The notes: generated by a model from the letters alone, not told the origin. A DNA stretch of 64,000 nucleotides from Ascaphus truei (GCA_036426205.1 CM071568.1:44979171-45043170), one strand, 5' to 3'. Positions 34,240-45,575 are shown, counted from the first letter of the stretch. Numbers and translations: made by a program.

Positions 34240-34376
34240 TAGAACCAGAAGAAAACTGCTGTTTGTATTAAGTGCGGAGTTAGAACCAGAACGAGTGCTG
34301 TTTGTATTAAGTGCGGAGTTAGAACCAGAACGAGAGCTGTTTGTATTAAGTGCGGAGTTAGAACCAGAAAGAGATG
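34240..34376 (+). repeat. 39-bp minisatellite, about 3.5 copies
   Basis: A unit containing GTATTAAGTGCGGAGTTAG and then AACCAGAACGAG is repeated with few changes. 39 bp is 13 codons, giving an LFVLSAELEPERE-like repeat in one frame. Nothing else supports coding. Confidence 0.9.
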
Positions 34377-34429
34377 GAACAAGGAAGGTCTGAAAGAAGG
34401 TATAGTACATTGAAATACATTAACACATC

Positions 34430-34692
34430 CAGTCTGCGACTCGCTGCTCCTGCTGCTACGTGCAAACTCTGCAAGCCTCGACCGAACCTGATAGCCCTCA
34501 GGCCTGCGCAGATCTGATTCAATATGACCGCCCCCCTTTTTAAGGGCTCCTCTCCCTTATAGTCCCTCCTCTTCCACAGTCGTTATTATTGGCTGCTCTC
34601 ACGTCCATTACAGTCACATGTCCAGAGCACATTGGACAGGAACCTGCCAGGGGGCAGTATGAGTGTGTGGATCTCATCACACAGAGGGTTAC
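34430..34692 (-). mobile_element. Partial 3' LTR of gypsy element C
   Basis: Aligns over about 265 bp with 46066-46333. On the minus strand it starts TGTAACCCTCTGTGTGATG. It is truncated at about 34430 next to the 39-bp minisatellite. Confidence 0.75.
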
Positions 34693-34708
34693 ATCCTCCC
34701 CCTGATAA
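34693..34708 (-). promoter_or_regulatory. Polypurine tract of gypsy C
   Basis: Minus strand ATCAGGGGGAGGA lies directly before the LTR start, as expected for the second-strand primer site of an LTR element. Confidence 0.8.
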
Positions 34709-34849
34709 AATGTTGATGTCCCCATCAACCGGGTTAAAGTCTGTTTGTACACATGACAGGCTTCCCTAAGATATCTTCCTCTCTATGTACAGAGAATCAT
34801 AGGTACAGTGGAACAAAGACACATACCATTTTTAAAGATTGCAGTACTG

Positions 34850-35562
34850 TTACACCATGGTCCCACAGCTCCTAGGGTCACCTATCTCTAGGGTCATAGG
34901 TACTACCCATCTAGCCGTAGTTACCACAGGAACATTTATAGACACCCCTGGAGAATCGTAGGTCAGTCTCATGGGGTGTCTATTTTCCCTTTTTGGATGT
35001 GGCGAGTACACCTGGGTTACTACTGTTACTTCCCCTTGCCTTTTAGAGGATCCACATGGTACTGGTGGATCGTGTTCTGCGGACCCTACACTTGAGCACT
35101 TGAGGGGGTTCAACTTTAGTTTAACTATCCTATTCAATGGAACACACTGAAGTTAATTTCTCTGCTTGAGGCCCTGCTGGCTGCATTGGGGAAACCTCTT
35201 GAGGAGGATGCCGCTCCTCCTGATCCATGATATTCGATAGGTGCCCTAACATTCACCATCCTTGGTATCCCTAATCCTGATCAGATTCCTGCCTACAGTG
35301 GACCCTGTCCTCAGTTAATCGATCACTTCTTCTAGGCTGACTAGCTACTCATGTAAAACTTTCTTACTCAGGGCATCGCACCAACTGAACTATTGGCAGA
35401 AGATGATTCCTATGCAGGTTCTTCTCTGGCCCACTTTCTTTTCGGGCCTTACTCGATATACTGGTAGTACTTTTAATTTTTCTACTACCATATAATGCTC
35501 TGATTTCCAGCAATTCCCTATTTTATGTTTCCTAGGTATGCCCAAATTTCAGATGAGGACTC
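34850..35562 (-). pseudogene. Gypsy C integrase C-terminus and tail
   Basis: Minus-strand frames read NLGIPRKHKIG..WKS, VVEKLKVLPVYRVRPE and then a tail with RHPMRLTYDSPG. This is the C-terminal DNA-binding part of the integrase followed by the same tail type as A and B. It is the continuation of 39885-40800, from which it is separated by the inserted element D. A stop (TGA at an Arg position before NLG) and frame shifts are present. Confidence 0.7.
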
Positions 35563-35608
35563 AGGAAGCGGACCTGGAGGGCTGAGGTAGGGATGCAAAT
35601 AAACCGAC

Positions 35609-37555
35609 TGTAGAGGGAGAGGGGGCTGGCCCGGTATTAAAGGGGTTGCACCCCATATGGCCACCCCCTGACCTCACCAGGGAGGCAAGGGGTTAACTGG
35701 ACTGCGGTCCAGGAATGTGGTTTTCACCTTGCTATAACATGAAAATGTATGTTCCCCTGTTGTAATGCATTTCCACCATGTACGTGTCTGTACCGCACAC
35801 ACACTGGGATCCATCCGGGAGGACAAGGGTTAATAGTTGAATAGTGATTATAGCCCTTTGTTTAATGTTCCCGCCTTCTCAGGCACCATTTTGCAAAGTC
35901 CCATAGGCCGCCATTGAAGCTCCATTCATTTCAATGGCGGAGTGAGCGGTTTTGGACCTGTTTCCTTCGAAGACCAGCAGGTGGCGTCCGAGAGGAGGAG
36001 CGGCGGTTTCCCATTGTAAGTCAATGAGGATTCCTCGACGTCGGCCTCCAGGAATGAGTTGGCAGCCGTCCAAACCGCAGTCCGTAAAAGCGGATACTTT
36101 GTCTAAAAAAGAGTTTGATCACTGTTAGTTCAAGTTCAAAGACAAGTGGCGTGGGAATCTTAGGTTCTAGGGCACCCAGGAATAAAATTCTTTTTGCCCC
36201 TAGCTCCTAGGCCTCCCCTCACTTGACCACCACCGGGTCCAAGAATCCAGGACCCCCAGAAAGGGTCGTGCTGGCTGAGCGGGTCACGCCATAGGTTCCA
36301 ATGGCGACGGAAGAAGCAGCACGAGAAAACGGCTAAGTCCGAAACCCTGAAAACCATAAGCCCATATCTTCGGTTCTGGAGTGTTCAGAGGGCCGGGATT
36401 GGGCTGCCTGCAGTCACTGTTCCGGCATGACCGCGGATCCATTCCCGACCCTCTCCGACCAACCCGACGGAGTATAGACCACCATAAAGGTTTGTGAGTT
36501 TTTCCCATAGACTTCAATGGCGGCCATTTCCCCATTGACCGGCTATGGCGGAGAAGTCCCATAGGCTTCAACGGCGGCGATGCCCCGTTGTAAGTCTATG
36601 GCGGCAGACTCCCATAGACGCCAATGGCGGAGTTTCACCATTGAAAGTCTATGGCGGCGGAGCCCGTTGTTTTCAATGGGGAATGACTGAAAAACTGAGA
36701 TTTATTTTACAGCGGAGAATTTTGTAATAAAATAAGAAACGGTTTATGAGGTATTTGCATATCTCCGGTTCTGAAGGTCGCAGTGGGCTGAAACTTGGAC
36801 CCTATCGTTTCCCACTTCCGGCATGAAGGCCTGGGTAGTTTGGACCCGCTGGACCTAACAGAACCGGTTATTTTAATGTGTGTATATTAAAAACCATACT
36901 GTATTTCAAAGCGGGGACAAAAGCCCGTGAAGATTCCTGCCCACTGAGGAATGCAAATGGTCAAGGGGGCGACCTAATGTCTAAGAACCATGCCCCTGAT
37001 CAAAGACTCAGCCACTCTAACTGTTTACATGAGGGCGGAGAAGCATGAAGCTGGAGTGGTTTGTAGGTGCCATATTTCACACCTACAAACAAAGAATATC
37101 CTGCCAGATACCCCATCTGGCAGACTGCCCGGCCCCCTGACTTGAGTGTGGGGCTACAGAAATGAGACCCTCAGGTTCCCAGGACGCATGTGCCAACTAG
37201 CTGGGGGGCATGGGTTAAACTGTGTTCCCACGTTAGAGATTGGATGCAGATAATTGTTCACCAATAGTCTGCACTCAATAGTAAGAATAGGGTTGCAAAG
37301 ATATATAAACTGTTGTCAACCCTACAGTCTTTGTCTTCTTGATACATCTTGATTGATACCTGATTGCTGGAGAATTGCTATTTGATACTTCTTCATTCCA
37401 ACCCCTAAGTAAGTGTTACCTTCTTGTCTGTTAATTGTACTATCTTGTTGTGTTCACCTATCTAAGGAATAAATATACTTTATTATATCTAAGCCTCGTT
37501 CAGTTCAACCCAGTGATTTGGTGTAAATTATATCTTGTCATAAGTTACCATGACA
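35609..37555 (+). mobile_element. Solo LTR E, 1947 bp, with CCGAC target duplication
   Basis: Starts TGTAGAGGGA and ends ACCATGACA. CCGAC flanks it on both sides (35604-35608 and 37556-37560). Removing it rejoins the LTR of element D exactly where the other D LTR is continuous. A TATA-like ATATATAAAC lies near 37300 and AATAAA near 37468, both on the plus strand, so the LTR is plus-oriented. No internal region is present. The 35880-36720 part is dense in ATGGCGG motifs. Confidence 0.8.
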
Positions 37556-38003
37556 CCGACCAGGGCCCTGGGACAGAGTCCTGTAGGTATATCCGTAGTC
37601 GGTATGGAAGCCGGGGTCAAGGCTGGAGGCAGAGTTGCAGAATCCAGGCGACAGGCAGAATCCAGGTCAGTGCAGGCGGAAGGCAGCAAGGTCTGGGTTA
37701 CGGTCTGGGGTCAGCAACAGGGAAATCCAATAAACAGGGGAGCCACAGGGATAGGCACGCCACAGTAATAGGCAAGCCACAGGGAAGGCACAGGTACTAG
37801 AAGGCTCAGGAACTAGAGCCCAGGGTGGCCAGGAACACTGCTAAATGCATACAATGCTCGGGTGGGGACTGGGAGTCACTGGCTGCTATTTAAGCCCTGG
37901 AACAGGTCCAGCCAATATACTGTAGCAGGCTGCCAGTGATCAAAACCCCACAGAAACCAGTTAAGGACGGGTTCCAGCCAAAGCCTGGACTTGAACCCTC
38001 ACA

Positions 38004-39292
38004 GCATCCCCCCCTTCAGGAGAGAACTCCGGGCGATCAGAACCTGGCTCACTCAGTGATTTTGGCGACTGTGAATTATTTCTGAACTGTCTTGGACAGG
38101 TAGTAAACCTGCGGCAAGGCCGTTTGTTAGTGAGTACCATCTTTAGAAGAGAAAGCAGTGGTACTGCAAATCTTGACACGCAGAAAGCATCATAGAAAGA
38201 CTTGGACATGCAGAGCTGTAGCAAAACTGGAGAGTCCGGAACAGGCTGAATAATGCTGTCAGAAATCCTCAAAACAGATGCAAGGTTTTCAGCAATAGTC
38301 CTAGAGTACAAGGCAAAAAGCACCAAGTGTTTATCGGATGCAGAAATTTTTAAGTCAGTCATGGGCACCTCAACTACTGTGGAAGAATCAGCGAGACACA
38401 GAGTTGTCTTTGGGGTGGGAATCCCAGAAACAAAGGTTATATGAGGTACTGTAGCGAGAATAGCAAGAGGAAAACTATTCTTTGTTGTGGGGATTTTAGA
38501 TTCATCCACGGTTATAACAGGACCTGCAGAACAGTCAGTGAAGGATATGTTTGTCCCTGAAATTGAAATTTGAGAATCAGCAAGGGCTAGACTAGGTACT
38601 GCACAGGAATCAGAGAAAGATACGCTGGGCTCTGAAGTGGGTGTCTGAGAATCCACAGTAGGTATACCAGATACTATGGGAAACTTTATGGCAAGAGACT
38701 TAGAAACAGTCAAAGGTACCTCAGACATTGCAGGCGAATCAAAGAAACTTGATTTTAAAGCAGGCGTTTTAGCATTAATGATGGGTATATCACACACTAC
38801 AGGAGTGTCAGAAAAAGGGGAACTTGACTTTGAAACAGGATTCTTTGATTCAGTAATAATTACATCAGACACTGCAGGGGGATCGCAGAAAGAGAACCAG
38901 ACATTAAAGCAGGAGTCTTAGAGTAAGTCATAGGTATACAAAACACTTCAGGGGAGCCAAAGAAAGGGGAACTTGCCTTTGAATCTAGGGTTTTAGAACC
39001 AGCAAGAGTTACAGCACTTACTGCTGAGGAAACAGGGAACGGTGTACTTAACTTAGAAACAGGAGCCGTGGAGACTTCAACCCTTGGCTCCTGGAATGCA
39101 ACGCCAGCCTGGGGCTCCCAAGAAAACAAAAGGAGCAACCCAAGGGGGGCAGGAGCAGGACCTGAGGCAGAGGGACTGCAGCATAGCAGAAATGGTGTCC
39201 ATCTTCCCTTCCAATGTAACAAGGTGATTTGAGTGAGTCTCCAATAGTTGGCCCTGGAGGGACAGCACCCTCCCTACCTCAGCAGGGTCCAT
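38004..39292 (-). pseudogene. Element D Gag-like protein with degenerate ~30-residue repeats
   Basis: The minus-strand start MDPAEVGRVLSLQ at 39292 and the following heptad-like region (LETHSNHLVTLEGKMDTISAMLQ) resemble the N-terminal coiled coil of Ty3/gypsy Gag proteins. After a frame shift, and another near 38870, the frame continues (37961-38872, 303 residues) as a Ser/Thr/Pro-rich protein. It is built of degenerate units with an SK(T/N)P..KSS.PF.DSP..(S/C).(V/I)PI pattern, roughly 30 residues each and about ten in number. It ends across the polypurine tract and LTR edge. No zinc knuckle, protease or RT is visible. The function of the repeats is unknown. They may be a low-complexity expansion of the Gag spacer. 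Confidence 0.5.
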
Positions 39293-39689
39293 GTTTGGCC
39301 CGAGCATTATGTAACAGTGCTCGTCTCCAATCAGGAAGTGGACCAGCAGGGCTGAGTTAGGGATGCAAATAAACTGGCCAGGGCCCCGGGACAGAGTCCT
39401 GTAGGAGTATCCGTAGTTGGTATGGAAGCCGGGGTAAGGGCTGGAAGCAGAGTTGCAAAATCCAGACGACAAGCAAAAGGTCAGTGCAGGCAGAAGGCAG
39501 CGAGGTCAGGATCACAGTCCGGGGTCAGCAACAGGGAAATCCAATGAACAAGGGAGCCACAAGGATAGGCACCCCACACCAATAGGCAAGCCACAGGGAA
39601 GGCACAGGTACTAGAAGGCTCAGGAACTAGAGCCCAGGGTGGCCAGGAACACAGCTAAATGCATATAATGCTCAGGTAGGGACTGGGAG

Positions 39690-39812
39690 TCACTGGCTAC
39701 TATTTAAGCCCTGAAACAGGGACTGGGAGTCACTGGCTGCTATTTAAGCCCTGAAACAGGGACTGGGAGTCACTGTCTGCTATTTAAGCCCTGAAACAGT
39801 AGGCTGCCATTG
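39690..39812. repeat. 40-bp triplication inside the right LTR of element D
   Basis: GGGACTGGGAGTCACTGGCT followed by GCTATTTAAGCCCTGAAACA occurs three times in the right LTR and once in the left LTR. The unit contains TATTTAAG, a possible core promoter element. Confidence 0.9.
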
Positions 39813-39884
39813 ATCAAAATGTCCACAGCAGCCAGTTAAGGGCGGGTTCCAGCCAAAGCCTGGACTGGAACCCTCACAACTGTG

Positions 39885-40800
39885 CACTCTTCTGTGCACT
39901 CTTCTGACCCCGATTGCTCATATCCACAGCAGAAGTGGCCAGCCTGTATGCTTCTTGCAACTGTTTTTTGAGCCTCTGTACAAACTGCATGTACGTGGTC
40001 AGGGATGTGGCATCTCCCGCCACTCTAAAACACAGATCAATGGGTAATCGAGCTTCCCGTTCAACATCAAGTAGTAGGGAGAATACCCTGTAGAGTAATT
40101 CCAGGTGAAATTATACTCATGTACCAGGTGGTGCGCATGATGACTCCATCGTTTCTTCCCTTGTGTATTCAGTGTGCACATCATGTTCAGTAGGGTCCTA
40201 TTGAATCTCTCGAGTTGAGGATCCACCTGTGGGTGGTAAGGCATTGTTCATGATTTTTTTTCCCACAGAGGCGCAGTAGTTCCTTGATAAGTCGGCTTTC
40301 AAAATCCCACCCGTGATCAGAATGTATCCTAGCCGGCAATCCATAATGGACAAAGTACTTGTCCCACAGCACCTTAGCGACGGTGGTAGCTCATTCATCC
40401 ATTTTAGTGAATGCTTGAGCATACCGGGTGAAATGGTCCATGACAACTAGGATATTACTGGTGTTCTTTTTGTTTGGCTCTACTGAAAGGAAATCCATGT
40501 AGACCAAGTCCAGTTGTCCACTGCTGGTGATATGTGTCAATAGTGTGGCCCTTGTTGGCAAAGTCTTTCTAGATACGCACCTTCCACGGTTCTTGCAGTA
40601 TTCTTTGAAATTCCAAGCCATTCTTCGCCAATAGAATTGGTCTTTCACTAATCCCAATGCCCAGGTGGCCATGATTATCATGGAGAGAACTGATACCACC
40701 TGCCTTTGTATACTTTTAAGGTAGTACCAATTGCTTAGTCACTGTGTTGGAACTTTTTTGCGACTCTGAACATTACTCCGCTCTTGATCTCTTAAAGCAA
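39885..40800 (-). pseudogene. Gypsy C integrase, catalytic core
   Basis: Minus-strand frames read, from right to left: DQFYWRRMAWNFKEYCKN and a C...C finger region (40391-40699), LDLVYMDFLSVEPNKKN, ILVVMDHFTRYAQAF, then YFVHYGLPARIHSDHGWDFE (40187-40372), and PQVDPQLERFNRTLLN with YSPYYLMLNGKLDYP (39999-40244). First Asp, second Asp (IHSDHG) and Glu (LERFNR) are all present. A frame shift lies between the second and third blocks. The last residues before element D include QRLKKQLQEAYRL. Confidence 0.75.
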
Positions 40801-41181
40801 TGGCCTAATCTAGTGGAGTCGACTTTAAGGGTGCAGCCCGGTGACCGTCCTGGCCGACTTCTGATTCCTCATGGCTGACCATACTTCCTTCAAACCGGGG
40901 TCTGTCTGTTGTGCTTATGCTAGATCATACCGGTTTAGCCAAGGTAACCCCTCCATGGTTAACTCTGCAGAGTGAGAGTACACAAGGGGTGATGGGAGAT
41001 ATCCCCAGACTGTCAGCCACTCTGTTTAGATTTGCAGTCTTGATGCGTCTTGGCATCTCAATTTGTTTATACACTGCTTAAACTAGGATGGCGGTAACTT
41101 CTTCCCACTTTATCCATCTCACAAGTGTCTCTGTGAAAAGCAGTGCGTCAGTATCAATATTTTTCTTCCCTGGTCTCCATT

Positions 41182-41928
41182 TCAAGCTAAAGTTGTATAT
41201 GGCCAATGCCGCCAGATACCTGTGATAAATGAATCCAATTTTGCATAGGATAGAATGTAGGTAAGTGGGTTGTTTTCAGTGTGCACTACGAACGTTGCTC
41301 CATATACGTAATCATGTAGCTTGTCCACTACTGCCCATGTTAATGCTAGGAATTCTAGCTTGTGCACTGGGTAGTTCCTCTCTGAAGGTGCCAACCCGAG
41401 ACTCACAAATGCCACTGGCCGCAGCCCTTCAGGATGCTCCTGATACAGCACCGCCCCTAATCCTTCTAGACTGGCATCCACGTGGAGCACGTAAGGTTTT
41501 TGTGGGTTAGCGAATGACAGCACTGGTGCTTTAGTGAGACGGGCCTTTATGGTTTGGAAAGCCTCTTCACATTTAGGAGTCCACCTATCTCCAAATGGCT
41601 CAATCATTTTGAAGTAATTCTGGCGGGTGGCTCCAGCAACCATACTGAGTCCTCATGGGGGTGCATAGCCTTTGGTTAATTCAGTCAACGGTTGCACTAT
41701 AGCTGAGAAATTATTGACCAAGTGTCGGTAGTATCAACAGATCCCCAGAAAGGAATGCAGTTCTGTCACTTGTTTTGGAGTAGGCCAGGATGCAATGGCC
41801 TCTAATTTAGAGGGTCGGTAGCTACTTCTTTATCAGATATGTACTGCCCCACATATGTGACAGACGTCCGGCAATAGTGACACTTGTTCAGTGACAACTT
41901 TAATCCACTCTTGCTTAGCCAGTCTAGT
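41182..41928 (-). pseudogene. Gypsy C RT C-terminus and RNase H
   Basis: The frame 41182-41643 contains FGDRWTPKCEEAFQTIKARL, KPYVLHVDASLEG (catalytic Asp), LGAVLYQEHPEGLRP, FVSLGLAPSERNYP and VHTENNPLTY, where the usual DNNPLTY Asp has become Glu. Upstream, 41802-41928 reads ELDWLSKSGLKLSLNKCHYC, the RT palm/thumb junction. The two are separated by frame shifts and the RT is interrupted at 41929 by element F. Confidence 0.75.
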
Positions 41929-42738
41929 TCTAGAAATCCAGGTGTGTTTGGGGAGCGCAGATATGTAACCATAGTGCGATCAGAAAGTAAAAGCTTTATC
42001 TTAAAAATATGGTAAAACACACTCACATGGTGTTGGTAGGTAAAACAGCAAATTGATCATAAAATGATCCACACCAGCAAACAGAAGCTTCGTGGCTGGA
42101 ACAGTGCACCCCGTCCGCTCTCTCAGTGATCGCTCCCCGGGAAGACACAGACGGGAAGAGCGATCAGCTGAGAGAGCGGACGGGGTGCACTGTTCCAGCC
42201 ACGAAGCTTCTGTTTGCTGGTGTGGATCATTTTATGATCAATTTGCTGTTTTACCTACCAACACCATGTGAGTGTGTTTTACCATATTTTTAAGATAAAG
42301 CTTTTACTTTCGGATCGCACTATGGTTGGTTCTCTTGCTTCATTATAGAAATAAGGAATTTATCTGTATGGAGAAGCCAGGCACGATGCCATAAAGATAC
42401 CTTTATATACACCACACAAGAGAGAGACTTGTGAGTACACACTTCACCAGAATCTGAAGAAAAGCATCACTTTAATTTAACACAGACGTATTGCACTATA
42501 TTTTGTGTGTTTTTTGTCTTTTACTGTACATATCTGCGCTCCCCAAACACACCTGGATTTCTACAACTTTCATTTGGATTGCGAGGACAATCTAATATTA
42601 GGGTTTGAGCTGCATATTTCAATCTGGGTGCATTGGTCACTTTCACATTATTGTATGTTAATTGCACGTTTTTTGTATATTTAATTTAAATATCACTGAT
42701 TATATTTAAGCGCCACATTGATAATAGATTTTCACCTA
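41929..42738. mobile_element. Element F: 810-bp hairpin-bearing insertion with 14-bp target duplication
   Basis: TTAGCCAGTCTAGT occurs at 41915-41928 and again at 42739-42752, exactly bounding the element and marking its insertion into the gypsy C RT. The inner arms 41969-42134 and 42159-42325 are near-perfect inverted copies of about 166 bp around a 24-bp centre. Outer blocks 41929-41968 and 42527-42563 are also inverted copies, with about 200 bp present only on the right, followed by 175 bp of unique right-hand sequence. There is no reading frame. The long duplication suggests target-primed reverse transcription rather than a DNA transposase. Confidence 0.8.
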
Positions 42739-43641
42739 TTAGCCAGTCTAGTACCTTCATTAAGTTGGCCTCATGTTCTTCCAAGATCTTTCCAAACACT
42801 ATTGGGTAATCCAGGTATACCAGTACCTCTAATAGGTTAATTTCCCGCACAACGCGCTCCATCATTTGCTTGAAAGTAGCTGGGGCCCTTTACTTTCCTT
42901 GGGGCATGCGCTCGAATTGGTAGAACCCCTATTGGCATACAGTATAAAAGCGGTCTTTTCTTTATCTTGGTTTCCCTTTGGGATCTGGCAATATCTGCTG
43001 CGGAGGTCTAAGACCAAAAACTATTTGCTCTCGGTGAGATAATCCAATACATCCTCTATACGTGGCATGGTATATTGATCCGGAGTTGTTCTCTTGTTCA
43101 TCGTGCGGTAGTAGACACACATTGTTACCGCCCCATTTTTCTTCCAGGCCACAACTATGAGTAATGTATATGGGATAGTGGATCCTGAGACTATACTAAC
43201 CCCCATTAGTTCCTGAAGATGTCATTCACATCCTCCACATCAGCCGGAGCTAATCTCCATGATCTTTCCCCAAAGGGGAATTTCGTGCTCCACTCCTTGG
43301 GCTATCCCTACATCCCATTCCTGAGTGAAGAATACTTCAGGCCTACAGGCCATCTTTTCCCGCAGCCGTTTCTTCCATTGATCTGGAGCATGACTGTCTC
43401 CAAAATTGAATATAGCTGGGGTCAATCTATACCCATGGGATGTTCTCATCCATGCGGGGCCCATCACTTCGGCACTATACATGTGAGCCACTACCGTGTC
43501 TATTCGTATCCACACATCATGGCCGGTCTCCTTTCTCACTTCTACTTCTAGTATTTCCATTTTCCCTGGCTCCACAGATAACAGCCCGCTCTTTACCAGT
43601 AACCCTCCAGGGTATGCGCCGGGGGGTGGATTATCTATCAT
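42739..43641 (-). pseudogene. Gypsy C RT core and upstream linker
   Basis: Minus-strand frames contain the pre-RT region RLREKMACRPEVFFTQEWDV (43240-43641), then VAWKKNGAVTMCVYYRTMN (43021-43206), LDLRSRYCQIP, and a block in which the usual YLDD catalytic box is read as YLDY near 42808-42822. Loss of the second Asp alone would abolish RT activity. Element F cuts the frame immediately downstream. Confidence 0.7.
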
Positions 43642-44600
43642 GACAGGGGTCCCTTCTATATTTTGCTGGAGTGTTACTTTTACAGTTATCCTCTGTACAC
43701 TATTGGGGGGGCCATTGCACAGGGCGGGATCCTGCCCACGTGACCTCCACCAAGGGCCCCTTACTCTGAACCCTGTCTTTTTTCTCCATCCACTGGTATG
43801 CCTTCAAACACAAGGGATGGATGGTCAATGTCCTGCCATAATTGCTTCTACCGATGGTCTGGCGCCATTTTGCTAGTTGACCAAAAATATTAGCTTTGTG
43901 ATAATTATGGCTCCAGTTTTTTCCTTGCTGTGGACTTCAGGGCATATAAGGGCCATCACAATCAATAGTCCTTCTACTCTAGTAATTTCCTTTGGAAACT
44001 CGGGCTTCACCACTACATACCCTAGATAAGGGTAGCTGATGTCATTGAGGCCCCACATGACCAAGCCCTCCAGTGGTTGCAGTGGTAGATGTTTTAGGTA
44101 CCAATGAGACCCAGTATCCGATCAGGATTTCTCCAAGACTTCCTCCCCCATCTAGAGGTTTACTCCATATGGGGTGACCATCGTGCTCCTCCCGTGCGTT
44201 CCACTCGAATATTCGCATTGGACACTTATTCCATTCGCATGGCGGTCCTCAATTCCGACATTTCCCCCGTGGGTTCACCTCCTCTGCCCATGCTGGGACG
44301 CTCCTCACTTGGCCTATCAGGGGGTCATGGCTTGCGTCTATCCTTCCGTGGCTGGCCGGACGCCAGTAACTTTATCTTCTGATCCCCATTGGCTATTTGC
44401 TGATACACTCTTAGCGTGCCGCCATCTGCATTTCCTCATCCCTTATTTCTCGCAGTAGCTCTAGAAACTTTGTGGGAGACTCTTTCCGCTCTCGGGATCA
44501 CTGACAGATGGTCATTACATCTCTGGATGGTACCCCCAGGATCAATTGTTCTACTCAGGCGCGATCAACCTGATATGGGGTGATACCTTTGTTCCTCACC
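43642..44600 (-). pseudogene. Gypsy C protease region, decayed
   Basis: The frame at 43873-44064 reads VMWGLNDISYPYLGYVVVKP and then EFPKEITRVEGLLIVMA, a segment that follows the aspartic protease in PNMA-related gypsy elements. Upstream pieces (near 44070-44160) include GEILIGYWVSLV. The DTG/DSG protease box itself is not recognisable. Assigned by position and by the flanking block. Confidence 0.45.
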
Positions 44601-44604
44601 ACTT

Positions 44605-45575
44605 TCAGCAAAGCCACCTCCAGTCTGCACAAGAACTCGGATAGTTTATCACCCTCTTGGAAATACATTCCGCTGAATCTAAAATACAATTCTTCCCCAC
44701 TTTAGTGGTGCCAAATATATTTTCTAACGCCCACAGGTATTCACTAGGCGTGCTAACATCATTTCCTTCTACAACAGCTCTTACTATGGTTAATGTTCGA
44801 GCCTTTAGGCTTTCCGCAATATGGACCTTCTTGCTTTGATCTGAGTCCCCCCATCCCTGTACCATCTGCGTGGCCTGCTTTATCCTACTTTCAAAATCGT
44901 CTTCACTGTTGGGGGTCGGACTTACACCTGAGAAGATTTGTAATCTCCTACAGAAATTATTTCCCCCTCCGGAGTGAATGGATTTCTCCATTTACTGTCA
45001 CATTGGTGTGATAAGAGCCTCTGGGGAAGTTGGGGCATGTCCCATAGATGAAGTAGATACTTCAGGGTACATTTACGGTACATTTAATTATGGAACACAT
45101 AGTAGCTCCCTCGCTTGCAAGGAATTATTGGACCTAATCTACTATAGTGTGCTTGGCAACATTGCTATGGCCAGCGGAGGTTTACAACAGTGACACGCCA
45201 CACCTCCTGGTCCCTTCCCGCAATACTATCAGGTACTTTAGCAGGATCAATATCTTCATCACAAATACACATCATATATGCAGTATTGGTATTGTAGCAC
45301 AATTTTTTTCCCTGGATCTGAGCTCTTCTCCAAGGAGCGCCCGCACCGAAAACCCCATGAATACTCACATCATCGGTTGTATCTGGAACCGTTAGAATAA
45401 GTATCTTATTACAATCCAGGCCACCTTGCACGCACCGGTTGTTTAAAATGGCCGCACTCATGGTGAGGTAGAATAAACTTTCACCTGGGGTCACTATAGG
45501 GCGAATGTTGTAGCGACTTCTGTAGCCATGCCTGTGTCTGCCCCTATAACTGTGGGGACTTATAGTGTGTATCAC
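44605..45575 (-). pseudogene. Gypsy C Gag, PNMA-like
   Basis: Minus-strand frame 45165-45575 contains KILILTVPDTTDDVSIHGVF, then a basic segment, then AYMMCICDEDIDPAKVP. This pattern matches the N-terminal RNA-recognition-like part of PNMA-type Gag. Frame 44605-44991 contains LQIFSGVSPTPNSEDDFESR, MVQGWGDSDQSKKVHIAESL and ..YLWALENIFGT, the capsid-like core of the same family. Gag forms the particle in live elements. PNMA genes of mammals are domesticated relatives of such elements. Frame breaks between and after these pieces make this a pseudogene. Confidence 0.7.

Larger units (their letters stand above)
35563..39878 (-). mobile_element. Element D: pol-less LTR retroelement nested in gypsy C
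   Basis: Two similar LTRs flank a 1.3-kb interior. The left LTR is ~35563-38003 (itself split by solo LTR E) and the right LTR ~39330-39878. On the minus strand both start TGTGAGGGTTC. The left LTR is preceded by a GAAGGGGGGGATGC polypurine tract. Shared LTR blocks include GACAGAGTCCTGTAGG, GTCAGCAACAGGGAAATCCA and GGGACTGGGAGTCACTGG. The interior encodes only a Gag-like, repeat-rich protein and no RT or integrase. It interrupts the gypsy C integrase. A clean target duplication was not found. Confidence 0.7.

Noticed and set aside
38253..38921. Plus-strand frames opposite the element D Gag-like protein
   Set aside because: Shadows of the minus-strand repeat protein, with the same period and no independent features.
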